From NCBI GenBank assembly GCA_947503715.1, contig CANNER010000002.1, forward strand, positions 797,109-861,108: a DNA stretch of 64,000 bases, written 5' to 3'. Origin of the DNA: an uncultured Caulobacterales bacterium. Lineage in GTDB: Bacteria > Pseudomonadota > Alphaproteobacteria > Caulobacterales > Maricaulaceae. Under the pieces are notes generated by a model. That model ran no database searches, had not been told where the DNA came from, and was given only the letters and a program-made list of their open reading frames with translations. Each line of letters starts with the position of its first letter. Positions within the stretch are counted from its first letter, which is position 1. Made by a program: the position numbers and the translations under genes. Shown piece after piece: positions 9,644 to 19,185 of the stretch.

Positions 9644-12511
9644 ATGACGTTACGCGCGTTTTTGCTGGCCGGTGCCACGACTTTTATTTTTGCCGGATGC
9701 GGGGAGGTGGGGACATCTTCGTCCGAAGTGCCCGCGACGGCTGAGGCTACGGCCCTCTCCATCGACTATGAAAAATTTACGCTCGACAATGGGCTCGACG
9801 TTATCCTCCAAGTGGACCGCTCTGATCCCATCGTGGCGGTGACGACGGTTATTCATGCGGGATCGAACCGGGAGAAGCCGGGGCGGACGGGCTTTGCGCA
9901 TTTCTTTGAGCATATGGCTTTTAATGACAGCGAGAACGTGCCGCGCGGCTGGAACCGCAAAGCGATCCCGGATTGGGGCGGGCAGCGCAATGGCGGCACG
10001 TGGTCGGATGGAACGATCTATTACGAGGTCGTGCCGAAGGATGCCTTTGATAAGATCCTCTGGATCGACTCCGACCGCCTCGGTTACATGATTAACACGG
10101 TCACGACCGCCGCACTGGAGCGCGAAAAACAGGTCGTGAAAAATGAGAAACGCCAGCGTGTCGACAATGCCGCCTATGGTTATACGGGCGAGGTCATCCG
10201 CACCGCGCTCTATCCCGAAGGTCATCCCTATAGCTGGACGGTGATTGGCTCGCTGCCGGATTTGCAGGCCGCGACGCTGGAGGATTTGCGTGAGTTTCAC
10301 TCGGACTGGTACGGCCCGAATAATGTGACGCTCTCAATCGTGGGCGATATTGATATCGCCGAGACGAAGGAGAAGGTGGAGCTCTGGTTCGGCGAAATCC
10401 CGCGCGGGCGGGAGGTCGAAAAACCTGCGCCCCAACCCGTGACACTGACTGAGACGAAGAATCTCTGGTTCGAGGATAATTTTGCGAAATTGCCGGAACT
10501 GCGCCTGACCTTTCCAACGGTGGAGAGCCTGCACGCGGAAGAGCAGGCGCTGGATATGCTCGCGAGTATTCTGGGCGGCAGCCGGAATTCCGCGCTCTAT
10601 GTCGAGGTCGTGGATAAGGCCAAACTCGCGCCCAATGTCTCCGCCTTCCACCGCGCCAACCAAATCGCGGGCGAGTTCACCATTCGCGTGCGGGCCAATG
10701 CAGGCACGGATTTGGATGATGTGAAAGCGTCCGTTGAAGCGGCCATGGCGAAGTTCGAAGCCGAGGGTGTGAATGCAACAGATCTTGAACGGATCAAGGC
10801 CGAGCAGGAAACCATTCTCTATAACTCGCTTTCGACCGTGTTGGGGAAATCCAACGACCTCGCGACGAGCAATGAATTCGCGGGTGATCCGGCCTATTCC
10901 GCCAAAGTTGCGGAGAAAGTTCGTGCGGTGACAGCGGAGCAGATTGAGGCAGCCTATGATAAATATATCAAGGGTCAGAACTATGTCATGACGAGCTTTG
11001 TCCCGAAGGGTCAGACTGAATTAGCCGTTGAAGGCGCCGAGCGCGCCACCGTCTGGATAGAGGAAGTCACCTCCGGCATCGCTGCCAATGAAGAGGTCAG
11101 CGCGGGCGAGGTCGCGGAGTTTGAGAAAACCCCGACTGTGCATGATCGTTCCGAGCCGCCCTTCGGCGAACTGCCCCTCCTGAAAATGCCTGAGATTTGG
11201 GACCGGGAACTGGCGAATGGCGTCACATTGCGCGGGATTGAGACGGATGAAATTCCGCTCGTGCAATTTGACATCACCTTGCCCGGCGGACGCTGGACCG
11301 AGAGTGCTGAGGAGAACGGACGGCTCTCCCTACTGGCGGAGTTGATGAATGAAGGCACGGCGACCAAGAGCGCGGGCGAGTTGGAGCAGGCTATCGGCCT
11401 GCTGGGCTCCGGCATCAATGTCTCCGCCAATTCGGAAGAATTGATAATATCGGCGACGACCCTCGCGCGGAATTTTGAGGCGACCGTGGAACTCGTCGAA
11501 GAAATTCTGACGGAACCGCGTTGGGAAACCGCTGATTTTGACCGCGTAAAATCTGCGGCCCTGACAAGCATTAAAGGTCGCGAGGCCAATCCGAATGCGA
11601 TCGCGACACAGGCTTACAACGGCTTGATCTATGGCGATGAACATCCTTTGGGGCGTCCGGTAAGCGGAAGTGCCGAGAGTGTTTCGCCTTTGGAGATGGA
11701 CGATTTGAAAACCGCCCATACGACCGTCCTGACCGCGCCAGCGCGTCTAAACATTGTTGGCGATATTGATGCGGACCGCGCGGCAAAGGGTCTGGCGATG
11801 CTCGCCGAAGCGGTGTCACCTTCCGGCGCAGCTCGCCCCGAATATTATATGCCAAGACAGGACAATGCGGGAAAAGTTTTCTTCATTAATGTGCCGGGAT
11901 CCAAACAATCCGTGCTGCGAATCGGAAAGCTGACCGCGGCGACGGGCGACGCGGATTTCAATAAAATCGTCTTCACGAATGAAAAACTCGGTGGCGGGAT
12001 TTCCGGCGATCTGGCGCAGGTCCTGCGGATTGAGAAGGGCTATACTTACGGCGCTTATTCGTCTGTGCCAAACGGGACGGTTGCACGGCCTTTCACTATC
12101 GGGACAAGCGTGCGTGCAAACGCGACACAGGCCTCGCTCGAGACCATCCGCGATATGGTCCGCGCTTACGGCCCTGAATTTGACGAAGCCGCCGTCGAGA
12201 CGACGCAGCAGAAATTAATTAAAGAAAACACGCGGGCATTCGAGAGCCTCGGCGCGAAACTCGGCACTCTTCGCAATATCGGACGCTACGGCCTGTCCAC
12301 GACTTATGTCGAGGAGGAACAGGCGGAATTGGTCGAAATGACCGAGGCGGATTTCAAACGAATTGCGGATGAGTATTTGGATGAGTCTGAAATGATTTAT
12401 GTTGTCGTCGGTGATAAGAAAACCCAGTTCGGTCCGGTGCAGGACTTTGCCGAAACCGCGGGTAAGGGCGCAGTGATTGAGCTCGATATTTACGGCGAAC
12501 CCGTTGAATAG
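9644..12511 (+). CDS. M16-family zinc metallopeptidase, lipoprotein
   Basis: 955 residues, two tandem M16 halves as in the pitrilysin/PqqL-type enzymes. The N-terminal half carries the inverted zinc motif HFFEH (His86, Glu89, His90); the C-terminal half (from about residue 520) has lost it and is structural. A lipoprotein signal (MTLRAFLLAGATTFIFAGC, Cys19) predicts membrane anchoring with the peptidase in the periplasm. GGAG precedes the ATG. It would degrade peptides that fit its closed chamber. It overlaps the small lipoprotein gene downstream by 8 bp, so they are likely co-expressed. Confidence 0.93.
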   Translation: MTLRAFLLAGATTFIFAGCGEVGTSSSEVPATAEATALSIDYEKFTLDNGLDVILQVDRSDPIVAVTTVIHAGSNREKPGRTGFAHFFEHMAFNDSENVPRGWNRKAIPDWGGQRNGGTWSDGTIYYEVVPKDAFDKILWIDSDRLGYMINTVTTAALEREKQVVKNEKRQRVDNAAYGYTGEVIRTALYPEGHPYSWTVIGSLPDLQAATLEDLREFHSDWYGPNNVTLSIVGDIDIAETKEKVELWFGEIPRGREVEKPAPQPVTLTETKNLWFEDNFAKLPELRLTFPTVESLHAEEQALDMLASILGGSRNSALYVEVVDKAKLAPNVSAFHRANQIAGEFTIRVRANAGTDLDDVKASVEAAMAKFEAEGVNATDLERIKAEQETILYNSLSTVLGKSNDLATSNEFAGDPAYSAKVAEKVRAVTAEQIEAAYDKYIKGQNYVMTSFVPKGQTELAVEGAERATVWIEEVTSGIAANEEVSAGEVAEFEKTPTVHDRSEPPFGELPLLKMPEIWDRELANGVTLRGIETDEIPLVQFDITLPGGRWTESAEENGRLSLLAELMNEGTATKSAGELEQAIGLLGSGINVSANSEELIISATTLARNFEATVELVEEILTEPRWETADFDRVKSAALTSIKGREANPNAIATQAYNGLIYGDEHPLGRPVSGSAESVSPLEMDDLKTAHTTVLTAPARLNIVGDIDADRAAKGLAMLAEAVSPSGAARPEYYMPRQDNAGKVFFINVPGSKQSVLRIGKLTAATGDADFNKIVFTNEKLGGGISGDLAQVLRIEKGYTYGAYSSVPNGTVARPFTIGTSVRANATQASLETIRDMVRAYGPEFDEAAVETTQQKLIKENTRAFESLGAKLGTLRNIGRYGLSTTYVEEEQAELVEMTEADFKRIADEYLDESEMIYVVVGDKKTQFGPVQDFAETAGKGAVIELDIYGEPVE

Positions 12512-12962
12512 AACACTCCTATTTTCTGCGGCTTTGTGCCTGAGCGGATGCGCGACCGCCGATCTACCGGACGGGTTCGTTTATGAGACGTCACTGCGCG
12601 GGCAGCAGGGTTGGTATGGTGGCAAAGCCAGAAATTCTGCACCAGATGATTTATTGTCAAAGGGCGTTGTGACCTCGCCTCAGGCCGCGTTGGAAACAGC
12701 TCTGCCGAATGCTGCCGTTGATTTGCGAAAATGGGGCGTCAGCTATTTCGACCGAGACTGGACCCGTTACCGCGTTTTGCTTGAGGCCGATATTCAGACG
12801 GACAAACAAACAGTAAAATGCCGCCTGTCTGAGCCGGATACCGTCAAAGACGCGCCGCTCTTGCGAGAGTTTGAAGCCAATGACGGAGCGTTAATTCAGA
12901 GTCGTTTGAACAAACTTGTTGCCACCTGCGCGGACGCTGTTCTCAATCCAGCGTCACCATAA
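12504..12962 (+). CDS. small lipoprotein of unknown function
   Basis: About 152 residues from a TTG start that overlaps the end of the peptidase gene (TTGAATAG). This start gives a clean lipoprotein signal, MNRTLLFSAALCLSGC, with the lipidated Cys at 16; another TTG at 12477 would add nine residues before it. The mature part has no recognised domain. Translational coupling to the M16 peptidase suggests a joint envelope role. Its 3' end overlaps the convergent P450 gene by 20 bp. Confidence 0.65.
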   Translation: MNRTLLFSAALCLSGCATADLPDGFVYETSLRGQQGWYGGKARNSAPDDLLSKGVVTSPQAALETALPNAAVDLRKWGVSYFDRDWTRYRVLLEADIQTDKQTVKCRLSEPDTVKDAPLLREFEANDGALIQSRLNKLVATCADAVLNPASP

Positions 12963-14268
12963 GCTTGCCAATCGAATGTGTGAAGCTATTGGGCAGAATT
13001 TCCTGCTCTCCCGTCCATTCGATGTTCGGGAACCGCGCTAAAATTTGGCGATAGACGACATCTAATTGCATATTCGCAACCCGCTGGCCGAGGCAGACAT
13101 GCGGCCCGATTCCGAACGCCAGATGGTCTTTCGCATTGGTGCGGCGAATATCGAACACATCAGGATTTTCGAAAACAGACGGGTCACGGTTTGCCGCGCC
13201 GTAAAACATCAAAACCTTGTCGCCTTCCGCAATCGGCTGTCCGCCCAACTCGGTATTCGTCGTCGCCGTGCGGCGCATATACATGACGGGACTAACCATG
13301 CGGATAGCCTCATGCGTCATGTTTGGAATTAATTCGGGGTCCGCAATTAATTCGGCCTTGGCCTCCGGAAACTCTTTCAGCAATCGCATCGTGCCGGAGA
13401 TCGAATTCCGCGTCGTATCATTGCCCGCAAAGACGATGAGGAGCCATGATCCATCCAGATATTCATCGGGCAATTTCGCGCCGTCAATCTCCGCATTCGC
13501 AATCGCGGAGAGCAGGTCTTCGCGAGGGCTGGCGCGGCGCTCTTTCAGAATTTTCTGGCCGTAATCGAATAGCGCCGCGACCTCGGTCAGGAAGGTCATG
13601 ATCATGGCGGGGTCAACATCGCCGAGCTCCTGCTGCTCCAACGTATATTGCGCCATTTCCAGCATCTGCATCCATTCCGCGATCTTCGGGCGGTCATCTT
13701 CCGGTATGCCGAGAATTTCGCACAGGGTGAAGAGCGGGAGTTTTTCACTCACGGTCGAGACGAGATCGACGGGACCGTCTGCGCCCGCCGCCGCGAGGTC
13801 GTCCATGAGGGTTGCAACATAGGCTTCCACCTTCTCGCGCAGACGCTTCACATATCCCGGTGTGAAATAGGCCATATGTTCGCGCCGCAGCGACATATGA
13901 TGCGGCGCGTCGAGACAGATCATGGTGTCGAGCGAGGCGCGGTGTAATTGCGGATGACGCCGCGCTTCATCCATATAGGCGGCCAGAATACCGCCGCGCT
14001 GGGACGAAAATGTTTTGGTGTCGAGATTGGCTTTTCGGACCAACTCATAGGAAGTCAGCGCCCAAAACCCCGCGCTGCCACTCATGGAATGCCACGTAAT
14101 CGGGGCGGCCTCGCGCATGGCTTTAAAGGCGTCGAAAGGTTGCCCCGCCGTGAAATTCCCGGACTTGGTCAGGTCTAGCGGCGGTTTGAAATCATGAATG
14201 GGCGCAGAAGATGGCGGGCCCTCTCCGGCATCGGGGGTGTATGTTTCGCTAACGAGGTCGAGGGCCAT
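12943..14268 (-). CDS. cytochrome P450
   Basis: 441 residues, typical of soluble bacterial P450s. The heme loop is FGIGPHVCLG with the thiolate Cys at 392. The oxygen-activating I-helix is FAGNDTTRNS, the K-helix ExxR is in HEAIRMVSP, and MICLDAPHHMSLRR is the C-helix region. The start at 14268 (MALDLVSETY) has GGAG seven bases upstream; the frame continues to 14313. It would hydroxylate a hydrophobic substrate (the overall style is like actinobacterial/proteobacterial steroid or fatty-acid CYPs) using a ferredoxin. A 2Fe-2S ferredoxin gene lies at 32.5 kb but is not linked. Substrate unknown. Confidence 0.95.
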   Translation of the reverse strand: MALDLVSETYTPDAGEGPPSSAPIHDFKPPLDLTKSGNFTAGQPFDAFKAMREAAPITWHSMSGSAGFWALTSYELVRKANLDTKTFSSQRGGILAAYMDEARRHPQLHRASLDTMICLDAPHHMSLRREHMAYFTPGYVKRLREKVEAYVATLMDDLAAAGADGPVDLVSTVSEKLPLFTLCEILGIPEDDRPKIAEWMQMLEMAQYTLEQQELGDVDPAMIMTFLTEVAALFDYGQKILKERRASPREDLLSAIANAEIDGAKLPDEYLDGSWLLIVFAGNDTTRNSISGTMRLLKEFPEAKAELIADPELIPNMTHEAIRMVSPVMYMRRTATTNTELGGQPIAEGDKVLMFYGAANRDPSVFENPDVFDIRRTNAKDHLAFGIGPHVCLGQRVANMQLDVVYRQILARFPNIEWTGEQEILPNSFTHSIGKLMVTLD

Positions 14269-14381
14269 GCAAGTCTCCAATATCCCGTCATGTTTAACGC
14301 GGATACCCTCCATCGCAAGCCTTCAGCTTTGCATGATGAGAAATGATTATGAACCGAACCGCATGGCGTTTCGGCGCGATA

Positions 14382-14410
14382 CTGCAATCGACTCACCGGG
14401 TCGATTGCGG
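14382..14410. repeat. palindrome CTGCAATCGAC...GTCGATTGCGG
   Basis: Eleven-base arms (one T-G pair) with a 7-nt loop, in the P450 upstream region. The core GCAATCGAC/GTCGATTGC is shared exactly with the perfect palindrome at 57117-57145 behind rpoN, indicating a dispersed repeat family. Confidence 0.65.
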
Positions 14411-14486
14411 GCGTTCCGCGCCTCGGAACATTTAAGCTCCTGTATCTCTTAGTGTCTCCGTTTCGCTTTATGTAAAAACGGGATGT

Positions 14487-14561
14487 CCGCGTGGGTATTC
14501 AGGGTTCTGGTCGCAAACCAGGGTTAAAGCTAAGTTTTCGAACCCCAACGGGCCCACGCGG
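14487..14561. ncRNA. candidate structured RNA element
   Basis: A perfect 9-bp outer stem CCGCGTGGG (14487-14495) with CCCACGCGG (14553-14561) encloses a hairpin CTGGT/ACCAG (14507-14511 with 14517-14521) and a GGGTT/AACCC stem that can form in two alternative ways (GGGTT at 14502 or 14521, AACCC at 14541). The 75-nt span and TTCGAAC stretch are tRNA-like, but no cloverleaf fits. Strand and transcription are unknown. Confidence 0.35.
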
Positions 14562-14978
14562 CGGCGCCTTTTCGCACTAACGGCCGAACCATTCAGTCTG
14601 GGAACGATCAGCTCTCGATAGGCCACCCAAGCTCGAGGACGTTAACCCTTCCGCTCCAATGACAAGCACCGCTCCTTTCCAGTCGTGCATTTCTGTTTTT
14701 TAAATAAAGCGTCGAAAAATGGGTAAGCTTCACCAAATTTTTGACACCTCATCAAACAGAATTGCACCAGCCAACGTACGCTTGACTGCCCTTTGAAAGA
14801 AGACACCGTAAAAATGACACAACTCTCAGGGGGTGTGGACGCAGTTTTTGAAATAAAACCCAATCCCCGTTTATTCCGGGACTAAATCACGAGAATAGTT
14901 TGGAATTTTATTTATCAATTCACGCTTTCAAAACTCGCATAACCGAGGATTATCTTTCTAAGCACCGTTAAAAACTCT

Positions 14979-15068
14979 TGTCACCCCGCACTTGATGCGG
15001 GGCCTGTCGTTTATGAACGCAGGTTCGAAAGCACAGCCGATAGGTCCCGCATCAAGTGCGGGATGACA
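14979..15068. repeat. 90-bp inverted repeat with 27-bp arms
   Basis: Arms 14979-15005 and 15042-15068 match at 25 of 27 positions, and both mismatches would be G-U in RNA. Each arm contains a smaller palindrome (CCCGCACTTGATGCGGG). This is the style of dispersed intergenic repeats found in many alphaproteobacterial genomes. It lies downstream of the YciI gene. A shorter relative is at 2684-2715. Confidence 0.85.
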
Positions 15069-15123
15069 TCGAGGGAAGATTGGAGTTTAGGTCATTACGA
15101 AATTTCGCTGCTTGCTCTGCCTC

Positions 15124-15414
15124 TCAATCCGGCGCACCGATGAGCCAATTAAACGCGCGCACACGCTTAAAGCCCGTCAATCCGGCTTTGCCATACGGGT
15201 CTTGGGCCAGCCAGTCTTCTACTGTTTTCAAACTGTCCGAGCCGACAATCAGCAAGCTGCCGCGCATATCGCCTGCGTCGTCCAGCCAAGGTCCGGCGGA
15301 CAGAAGCGTCACCTTTGGGTCATTGCGGACCCAATCCAGATGCGCCGCGCGATTTTCCTGCCGGATCTGCAAGCTGTCCGGTTTGTCTTCGGTGTAGATG
15401 AGGAAGTGGTTCAT
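15124..15414 (-). CDS. YciI-family protein
   Basis: 96 residues with the YciI fold pattern: [15 protein letters not shown] start, RAAHLDWV (conserved His), [33 protein letters not shown] and a C-terminal VRAFNWLIG strand. YciI proteins are small ferredoxin-like-fold enzymes or ligand binders of uncertain reaction. The ATG overlaps the tsaD stop by four bases (ATGA), so it is co-translated with tsaD. Confidence 0.9.
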   Translation of the reverse strand: MNHFLIYTEDKPDSLQIRQENRAAHLDWVRNDPKVTLLSAGPWLDDAGDMRGSLLIVGSDSLKTVEDWLAQDPYGKAGLTGFKRVRAFNWLIGAPD

Positions 15415-16535
15415 GATTTCGGGCCTTTCTTGCCGTAACCGGATTTCGGGGCAGATTTCGCGGCCTCGCCGTCCAAAGGCCAGCGCGGGCGGGCGGGCGC
15501 GTTGTAATCATCAATCAGCCCCGCCGCGAGACGTTCGGCTCCGGCCAGTGCGATCATCGCGGCATTGTCGCCACAGAATTTCAGGGGCGGGGCGATGAAA
15601 TCGAAATTTCGGGCTTCCGCAACTTGTTTCAGACTGGCCCGTAGCTCCGTATTGGCTGCAACACCGCCCGCCACGACGAGGCGGGCGCGGTCATGTTCGC
15701 CCGTCACATTGCGGAACAGGGTCATGGCGCGGCCAACGCGGTCAATCATCGTGTCCGTTATGGCGCGTTGAAAACTGGCCGCGATATCGGCTTTTGCCGT
15801 GTCAGATTGATCGCTGGCCTCCCACGCGCGGGCGACGGCGGTTTTTAATCCGGCGAAGGAGAAATCTGCATGATCGCGGCCCATCATTGGACGCGGGAGT
15901 CTGACAGCCTCAGGATTGCCGCGTTCCGCCCAAGCCTGCACTTGCGGCCCGCCGGGAAAGCCGAGGCCCATGACTTTGGCGGTTTTGTCAAAGGCTTCGC
16001 CCGCTGCGTCATCGACCGTGCTGCCGAGCCGTTGATAGTCTCCCAATCCCGTGACGGAGAGGAGTTGCGAATGTCCGCCACTGACGAGGAGCAGGAGATA
16101 GGGGAAAGGGCAGTCTTCTGTCAGGCGGGGGGAGAGGGCGTGACCTTCCAAATGATTGACGGCGATCAATGGTTTGCCAAGTGACATGGCGAGGCCTTTT
16201 GCGCCCATCAATCCCGTAATCACGCCGCCGATAAGGCCGGGTCCGGCCGTTGCGGCGATCCCGTCAATCTCGTTCCAGTCCACGCCGGAAGTCTTAATCG
16301 CCTTGCCGATGATCGGGTCTAATTTGCGCATATGGGCCCGTGCTGCGATTTCGGGAACGACCCCACCAAAGGGGCGATGTTCTTCGTCTTGCGAGGCAAC
16401 GATATTGGACAGGAGGTCGATCGACCCATCCGCATGACGGCGCAGCACACTGGCGGCGGTTTCGTCGCAGGAGGATTCCAGCCCAAGCACGAGAAGGCTG
16501 TCTTGTTTCACATTTGGTTTTGGGGCATTCGGCAT
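15411..16535 (-). CDS. tsaD: tRNA N6-adenosine threonylcarbamoyltransferase TsaD
   Basis: 374 residues of the ASKHA/Kae1 family: [15 protein letters not shown] start, [17 protein letters not shown], the metal-binding [11 protein letters not shown] (two His), [11 protein letters not shown] and the C-terminal CGDNAAMIA. With TsaB, TsaC and TsaE it makes t6A37 on ANN-decoding tRNAs; tsaE is also in this window at 32.9 kb. It starts 30 bp from the divergent hemC gene, so the two promoters must overlap closely. Confidence 0.98.
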   Translation of the reverse strand: MPNAPKPNVKQDSLLVLGLESSCDETAASVLRRHADGSIDLLSNIVASQDEEHRPFGGVVPEIAARAHMRKLDPIIGKAIKTSGVDWNEIDGIAATAGPGLIGGVITGLMGAKGLAMSLGKPLIAVNHLEGHALSPRLTEDCPFPYLLLLVSGGHSQLLSVTGLGDYQRLGSTVDDAAGEAFDKTAKVMGLGFPGGPQVQAWAERGNPEAVRLPRPMMGRDHADFSFAGLKTAVARAWEASDQSDTAKADIAASFQRAITDTMIDRVGRAMTLFRNVTGEHDRARLVVAGGVAANTELRASLKQVAEARNFDFIAPPLKFCGDNAAMIALAGAERLAAGLIDDYNAPARPRWPLDGEAAKSAPKSGYGKKGPKS

Positions 16536-16565
16536 GTTCGCTGACCTAAGGACTCATAGCAGATT

Positions 16566-17498
16566 ATGCAATCTCCACCTCTTATTATCGGCACGCGCGG
16601 TTCCCCGCTCGCGCTCTATCAGGCGAACTTGGTTCAGCGGTTGATTTGCGAAGCCTCCGGCCGGACCGAACAAGAAGTCATTATCAAAGTCCTGCAAACG
16701 ACAGGCGACCAGATAAAAGGCGAGTTAAAGGATTTCGGCGGCAAGGGCCTATTTACTCGCGAGTTGGAATTGGCTCTGCTGGATGGGCGCATCGATGTCG
16801 CCGTTCATTCGATGAAAGACGTTCCGACCGTCGGTCATGAAGACCTCGTCATTCGCGCCATTCTGCCCCGTGCCGATGTGCGGGATGCGTTCATTTCTGT
16901 AAAATATGACAGCATTGAAACGCTGCCCAAAGGTGCCCTCATTGGCTCGGCCAGTTTACGGCGGCGGGCGCAACTCTCTGTGCTGCGGCCTGACCTGAAA
17001 TTCTGCTTATTGCGCGGGAATGTCGGGACGCGTTTGCGGAAACTGGAAGACGGTGTCTGCGATGCGACGATGTTGGCTTGTGCGGGGTTGCGACGATTGG
17101 AACAGGAGAACCGGATAACTCAAGCCGTAGAGGTGGACATGATGCTGCCTGCGCCCGCCCAAGGCGCGATTGGTGTGGAGGTCAAACGCAACCGTGAAGA
17201 CTTGCGCGACATCCTGGCCCCACTCAATGATCGCGCAACGGAATGGGCGATCACGGCGGAGCGGGCATTCCTGCGCGCGCTGGACGGGAATTGCCGGACG
17301 CCGATTGCGGCACTGGCAACGCTGGACGGGGATGTGTTGACCTTGCAAGGCGAAATTCTCGCAAAGGACGGGTCATTGCGCGTGTCGCAAATGGCGCAGG
17401 GTCAGATTTCAAAGACGCTCGACGCCTATGATCTCGGCTTCAAAATGGGTGAGGCCGTCCGCGATGAGGTCGGTGGACGTATCACCTTTGATGACTAA
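16566..17498 (+). CDS. hemC: porphobilinogen deaminase (hydroxymethylbilane synthase)
   Basis: 310 residues. IIGTRGSPLALYQANLV start, the loop KDVPT, GSASLRRRAQL and the cofactor-attachment loop DGNCRTPIAALA, whose Cys carries dipyrromethane. It joins four porphobilinogens into hydroxymethylbilane. It is the first gene of a tight heme run hemC-hemD-mic60-hemY and overlaps hemD by 8 bp. The start ATG at 16566 is the family start (MQSPPLIIGTRG). Confidence 0.98.
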   Translation: MQSPPLIIGTRGSPLALYQANLVQRLICEASGRTEQEVIIKVLQTTGDQIKGELKDFGGKGLFTRELELALLDGRIDVAVHSMKDVPTVGHEDLVIRAILPRADVRDAFISVKYDSIETLPKGALIGSASLRRRAQLSVLRPDLKFCLLRGNVGTRLRKLEDGVCDATMLACAGLRRLEQENRITQAVEVDMMLPAPAQGAIGVEVKRNREDLRDILAPLNDRATEWAITAERAFLRALDGNCRTPIAALATLDGDVLTLQGEILAKDGSLRVSQMAQGQISKTLDAYDLGFKMGEAVRDEVGGRITFDD

Positions 17499-18147
17499 GA
17501 CGATTTGGATCACGCGGACCCAACCCGCCGCCGCGCAGAGTGCGTTGGTCTGGGCAGAGGCGGGTTTTGAACCTGAAAGCCTTCCGTTGCTTGATGTGAC
17601 GCCCGTCTCGCATCCGCCAATTCCGGACGAGGCCATCCTAATTTTTACGGCGAAAAACGGGTTGGATCATGTGGCAAGCTCCGGTCACCGCGCGATCTGC
17701 GTTGGGGACGCAACGGCTGCTCATGCGGAATCGCGGGGGTTTCGGGATGTGGTCTCTGTCGACGGAACATCCGCTGATATTACGCGCTGGGTGCTGGCGA
17801 ATCTTAAAAAGGATAAGCCCATCATACATGTATCGGGTCGTCATGTGCGGGGGACGATTACGGAGGATTTGGCGGCGGCTGGCTATGATGCGAAGCGGAT
17901 AATCACCTATGAGTCGACACCCATCCCGGCTTGGCCGGTAAAGCGCATCAGCCACGTTGCCCTCTATTCTCCATTAGCCGCAAAAACTTTCGCTGAATTG
18001 GCGCGGGAAAGAGATGTTTCGACGTTGACGACAGTCTCCATCAGTAAAGCGACGAACGCGGAATTGGACGGTCTCTCCCTGAACGCCAGATATATTGCGA
18101 CCCGCCCGACGGAAGCGGCCCTAGTCATGGCGGCGCAGACCCCCTAG
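17491..18147 (+). CDS. hemD: uroporphyrinogen-III synthase
   Basis: About 218 residues from ATG 17491 (MTKTIWITRTQPAA), overlapping the hemC stop. The family is poorly conserved, but ILIFTAKNGLDHV, AICVGDATAAHAESRGF, IIHVSGRHVRG and the end RYIATRPTEAAL are typical. It cyclises hydroxymethylbilane with D-ring inversion. Context between hemC and the mitofilin/hemY genes confirms it. The frame is open to 17428, which would be inside hemC and is not used. Confidence 0.92.
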   Translation: MTKTIWITRTQPAAAQSALVWAEAGFEPESLPLLDVTPVSHPPIPDEAILIFTAKNGLDHVASSGHRAICVGDATAAHAESRGFRDVVSVDGTSADITRWVLANLKKDKPIIHVSGRHVRGTITEDLAAAGYDAKRIITYESTPIPAWPVKRISHVALYSPLAAKTFAELARERDVSTLTTVSISKATNAELDGLSLNARYIATRPTEAALVMAAQTP

Positions 18148-19185
18148 ATGAGGTCCATGGATTATGAAGACCTCGTAGACGATCAACCCGAAGATCCCGC
18201 GCCGGACCCTGCGCCGGAACCCGTAGAGGTGGAGCCACCCGTCAAGCGTGGTGCGAGTTGGAAAGCTGTCATTCTGACCGGATTATTGGCCGGATTAGTC
18301 GGCACAGGCGGCGGTGCAGCGGCGGTTTATTTCGGACTTAAAAACCAAACGCCCGACACACCGACATTTGATGCGCAAGCTCTGAGAACAGAGTTGCAGC
18401 AGGAGATGTCTGTGCAAGTCACCGCGTTGGATACGCGCCTGTCGGCCGCCGAGACAAAAATCAACCGCGTCGCAAATCGTCCTGCGCCCGAAACCACTCC
18501 CGTCGACCTCTCCCCTCTGGAATCCCGTCTTTCAGATCTGGAAGCCAGAACCCAAACGGAAATCGCGCCCGAAACGCTTACGGCTTTAAAGGCCGCGACA
18601 GAGGATGGTTTTCAATGGCCGGATGTATCGGAGTTAGAAGACAGATTAGCGGCGCTGGAAAACCAAACTAAGACATCATCTGACGTCATGCCGGATATGA
18701 TGCTAGCTATGGCCGACCGGATTGATGCATTGGAGGCGATGGATCGAACTGCGCCTGTGGCCGAAGGTTCGGACACTTTAATGACACGTCTGGAAGCACT
18801 GGAAAACCGATCTCTCACAGTTTCTACGCCAGATATTCCGGATAATCTCATGGCACGGATTGAGGCGCTGGAAAACCGTCCCGTGGTCAAAACCCAGACG
18901 GAAACGGAAATTGTCCCCGTCCTCGCCTTCCCAAAAGCAGCCCTGATCAAAGCTGTCGAAGAGACGACGGAAGGCGGCTTCATGTCCCGCACGCTCTCGA
19001 AACATATCCGTGTCAAGGATGAGGACGACCCACGCACCCTAATTGACGGCATATCAAATGATATCACAGAGGGACGCCTTGATCTCGCCATGAATAAATA
19101 TGAGCGTCTACCCGAACCCGTCCGCGTCGCCGGACAGGCGTGGTATAACAGCGTCAAACAGGCAAATATAAAGGCCGCACAATGA
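18148..19185 (+). CDS. Mic60/mitofilin-like inner-membrane protein
   Basis: 345 residues (342 if ATG 18157, which has a better-spaced GAGG). Acidic/Pro-rich cytoplasmic start, one membrane helix (about 39-63), then a periplasmic coiled coil with repeated LE-ALENR-type heptads (around 200-255), and a mitofilin-like C-terminal domain (GGFMSRTLSKHIRVKDEDD ... LDLAMNKYERLPEPVR). In alphaproteobacteria a Mic60 homologue between hemD and hemY is established; these proteins shape membrane invaginations. It abuts hemD (no gap) and overlaps hemY by 4 bp. Confidence 0.85.
   Translation: MRSMDYEDLVDDQPEDPAPDPAPEPVEVEPPVKRGASWKAVILTGLLAGLVGTGGGAAAVYFGLKNQTPDTPTFDAQALRTELQQEMSVQVTALDTRLSAAETKINRVANRPAPETTPVDLSPLESRLSDLEARTQTEIAPETLTALKAATEDGFQWPDVSELEDRLAALENQTKTSSDVMPDMMLAMADRIDALEAMDRTAPVAEGSDTLMTRLEALENRSLTVSTPDIPDNLMARIEALENRPVVKTQTETEIVPVLAFPKAALIKAVEETTEGGFMSRTLSKHIRVKDEDDPRTLIDGISNDITEGRLDLAMNKYERLPEPVRVAGQAWYNSVKQANIKAAQ

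Larger units (their letters stand above)
14269..15123. other. 855-bp gene-poor region
   Basis: No credible protein gene. A 73-codon minus ORF (14642-14863) has no ribosome site or domain. The stretch holds an inverted repeat (14382-14410), a small hairpin (CCGTTT/AAACGG, about 14458-14481), a strong nested structure (14487-14561) and a long inverted repeat (14979-15068). The part from 14640 to 14940 is AT-rich and shows nothing recognisable. Confidence 0.6.

Noticed and set aside
14487..14561. tRNA or tmRNA identity for the nested structure
   Set aside because: No cloverleaf with a proper D-arm, anticodon arm and T-arm can be drawn, no CCA end and no tag reading frame are present.
14642..14863. 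A 73-codon minus-strand ORF
   Set aside because: No ribosome site, no domain and sits in an AT-rich gene-poor zone.
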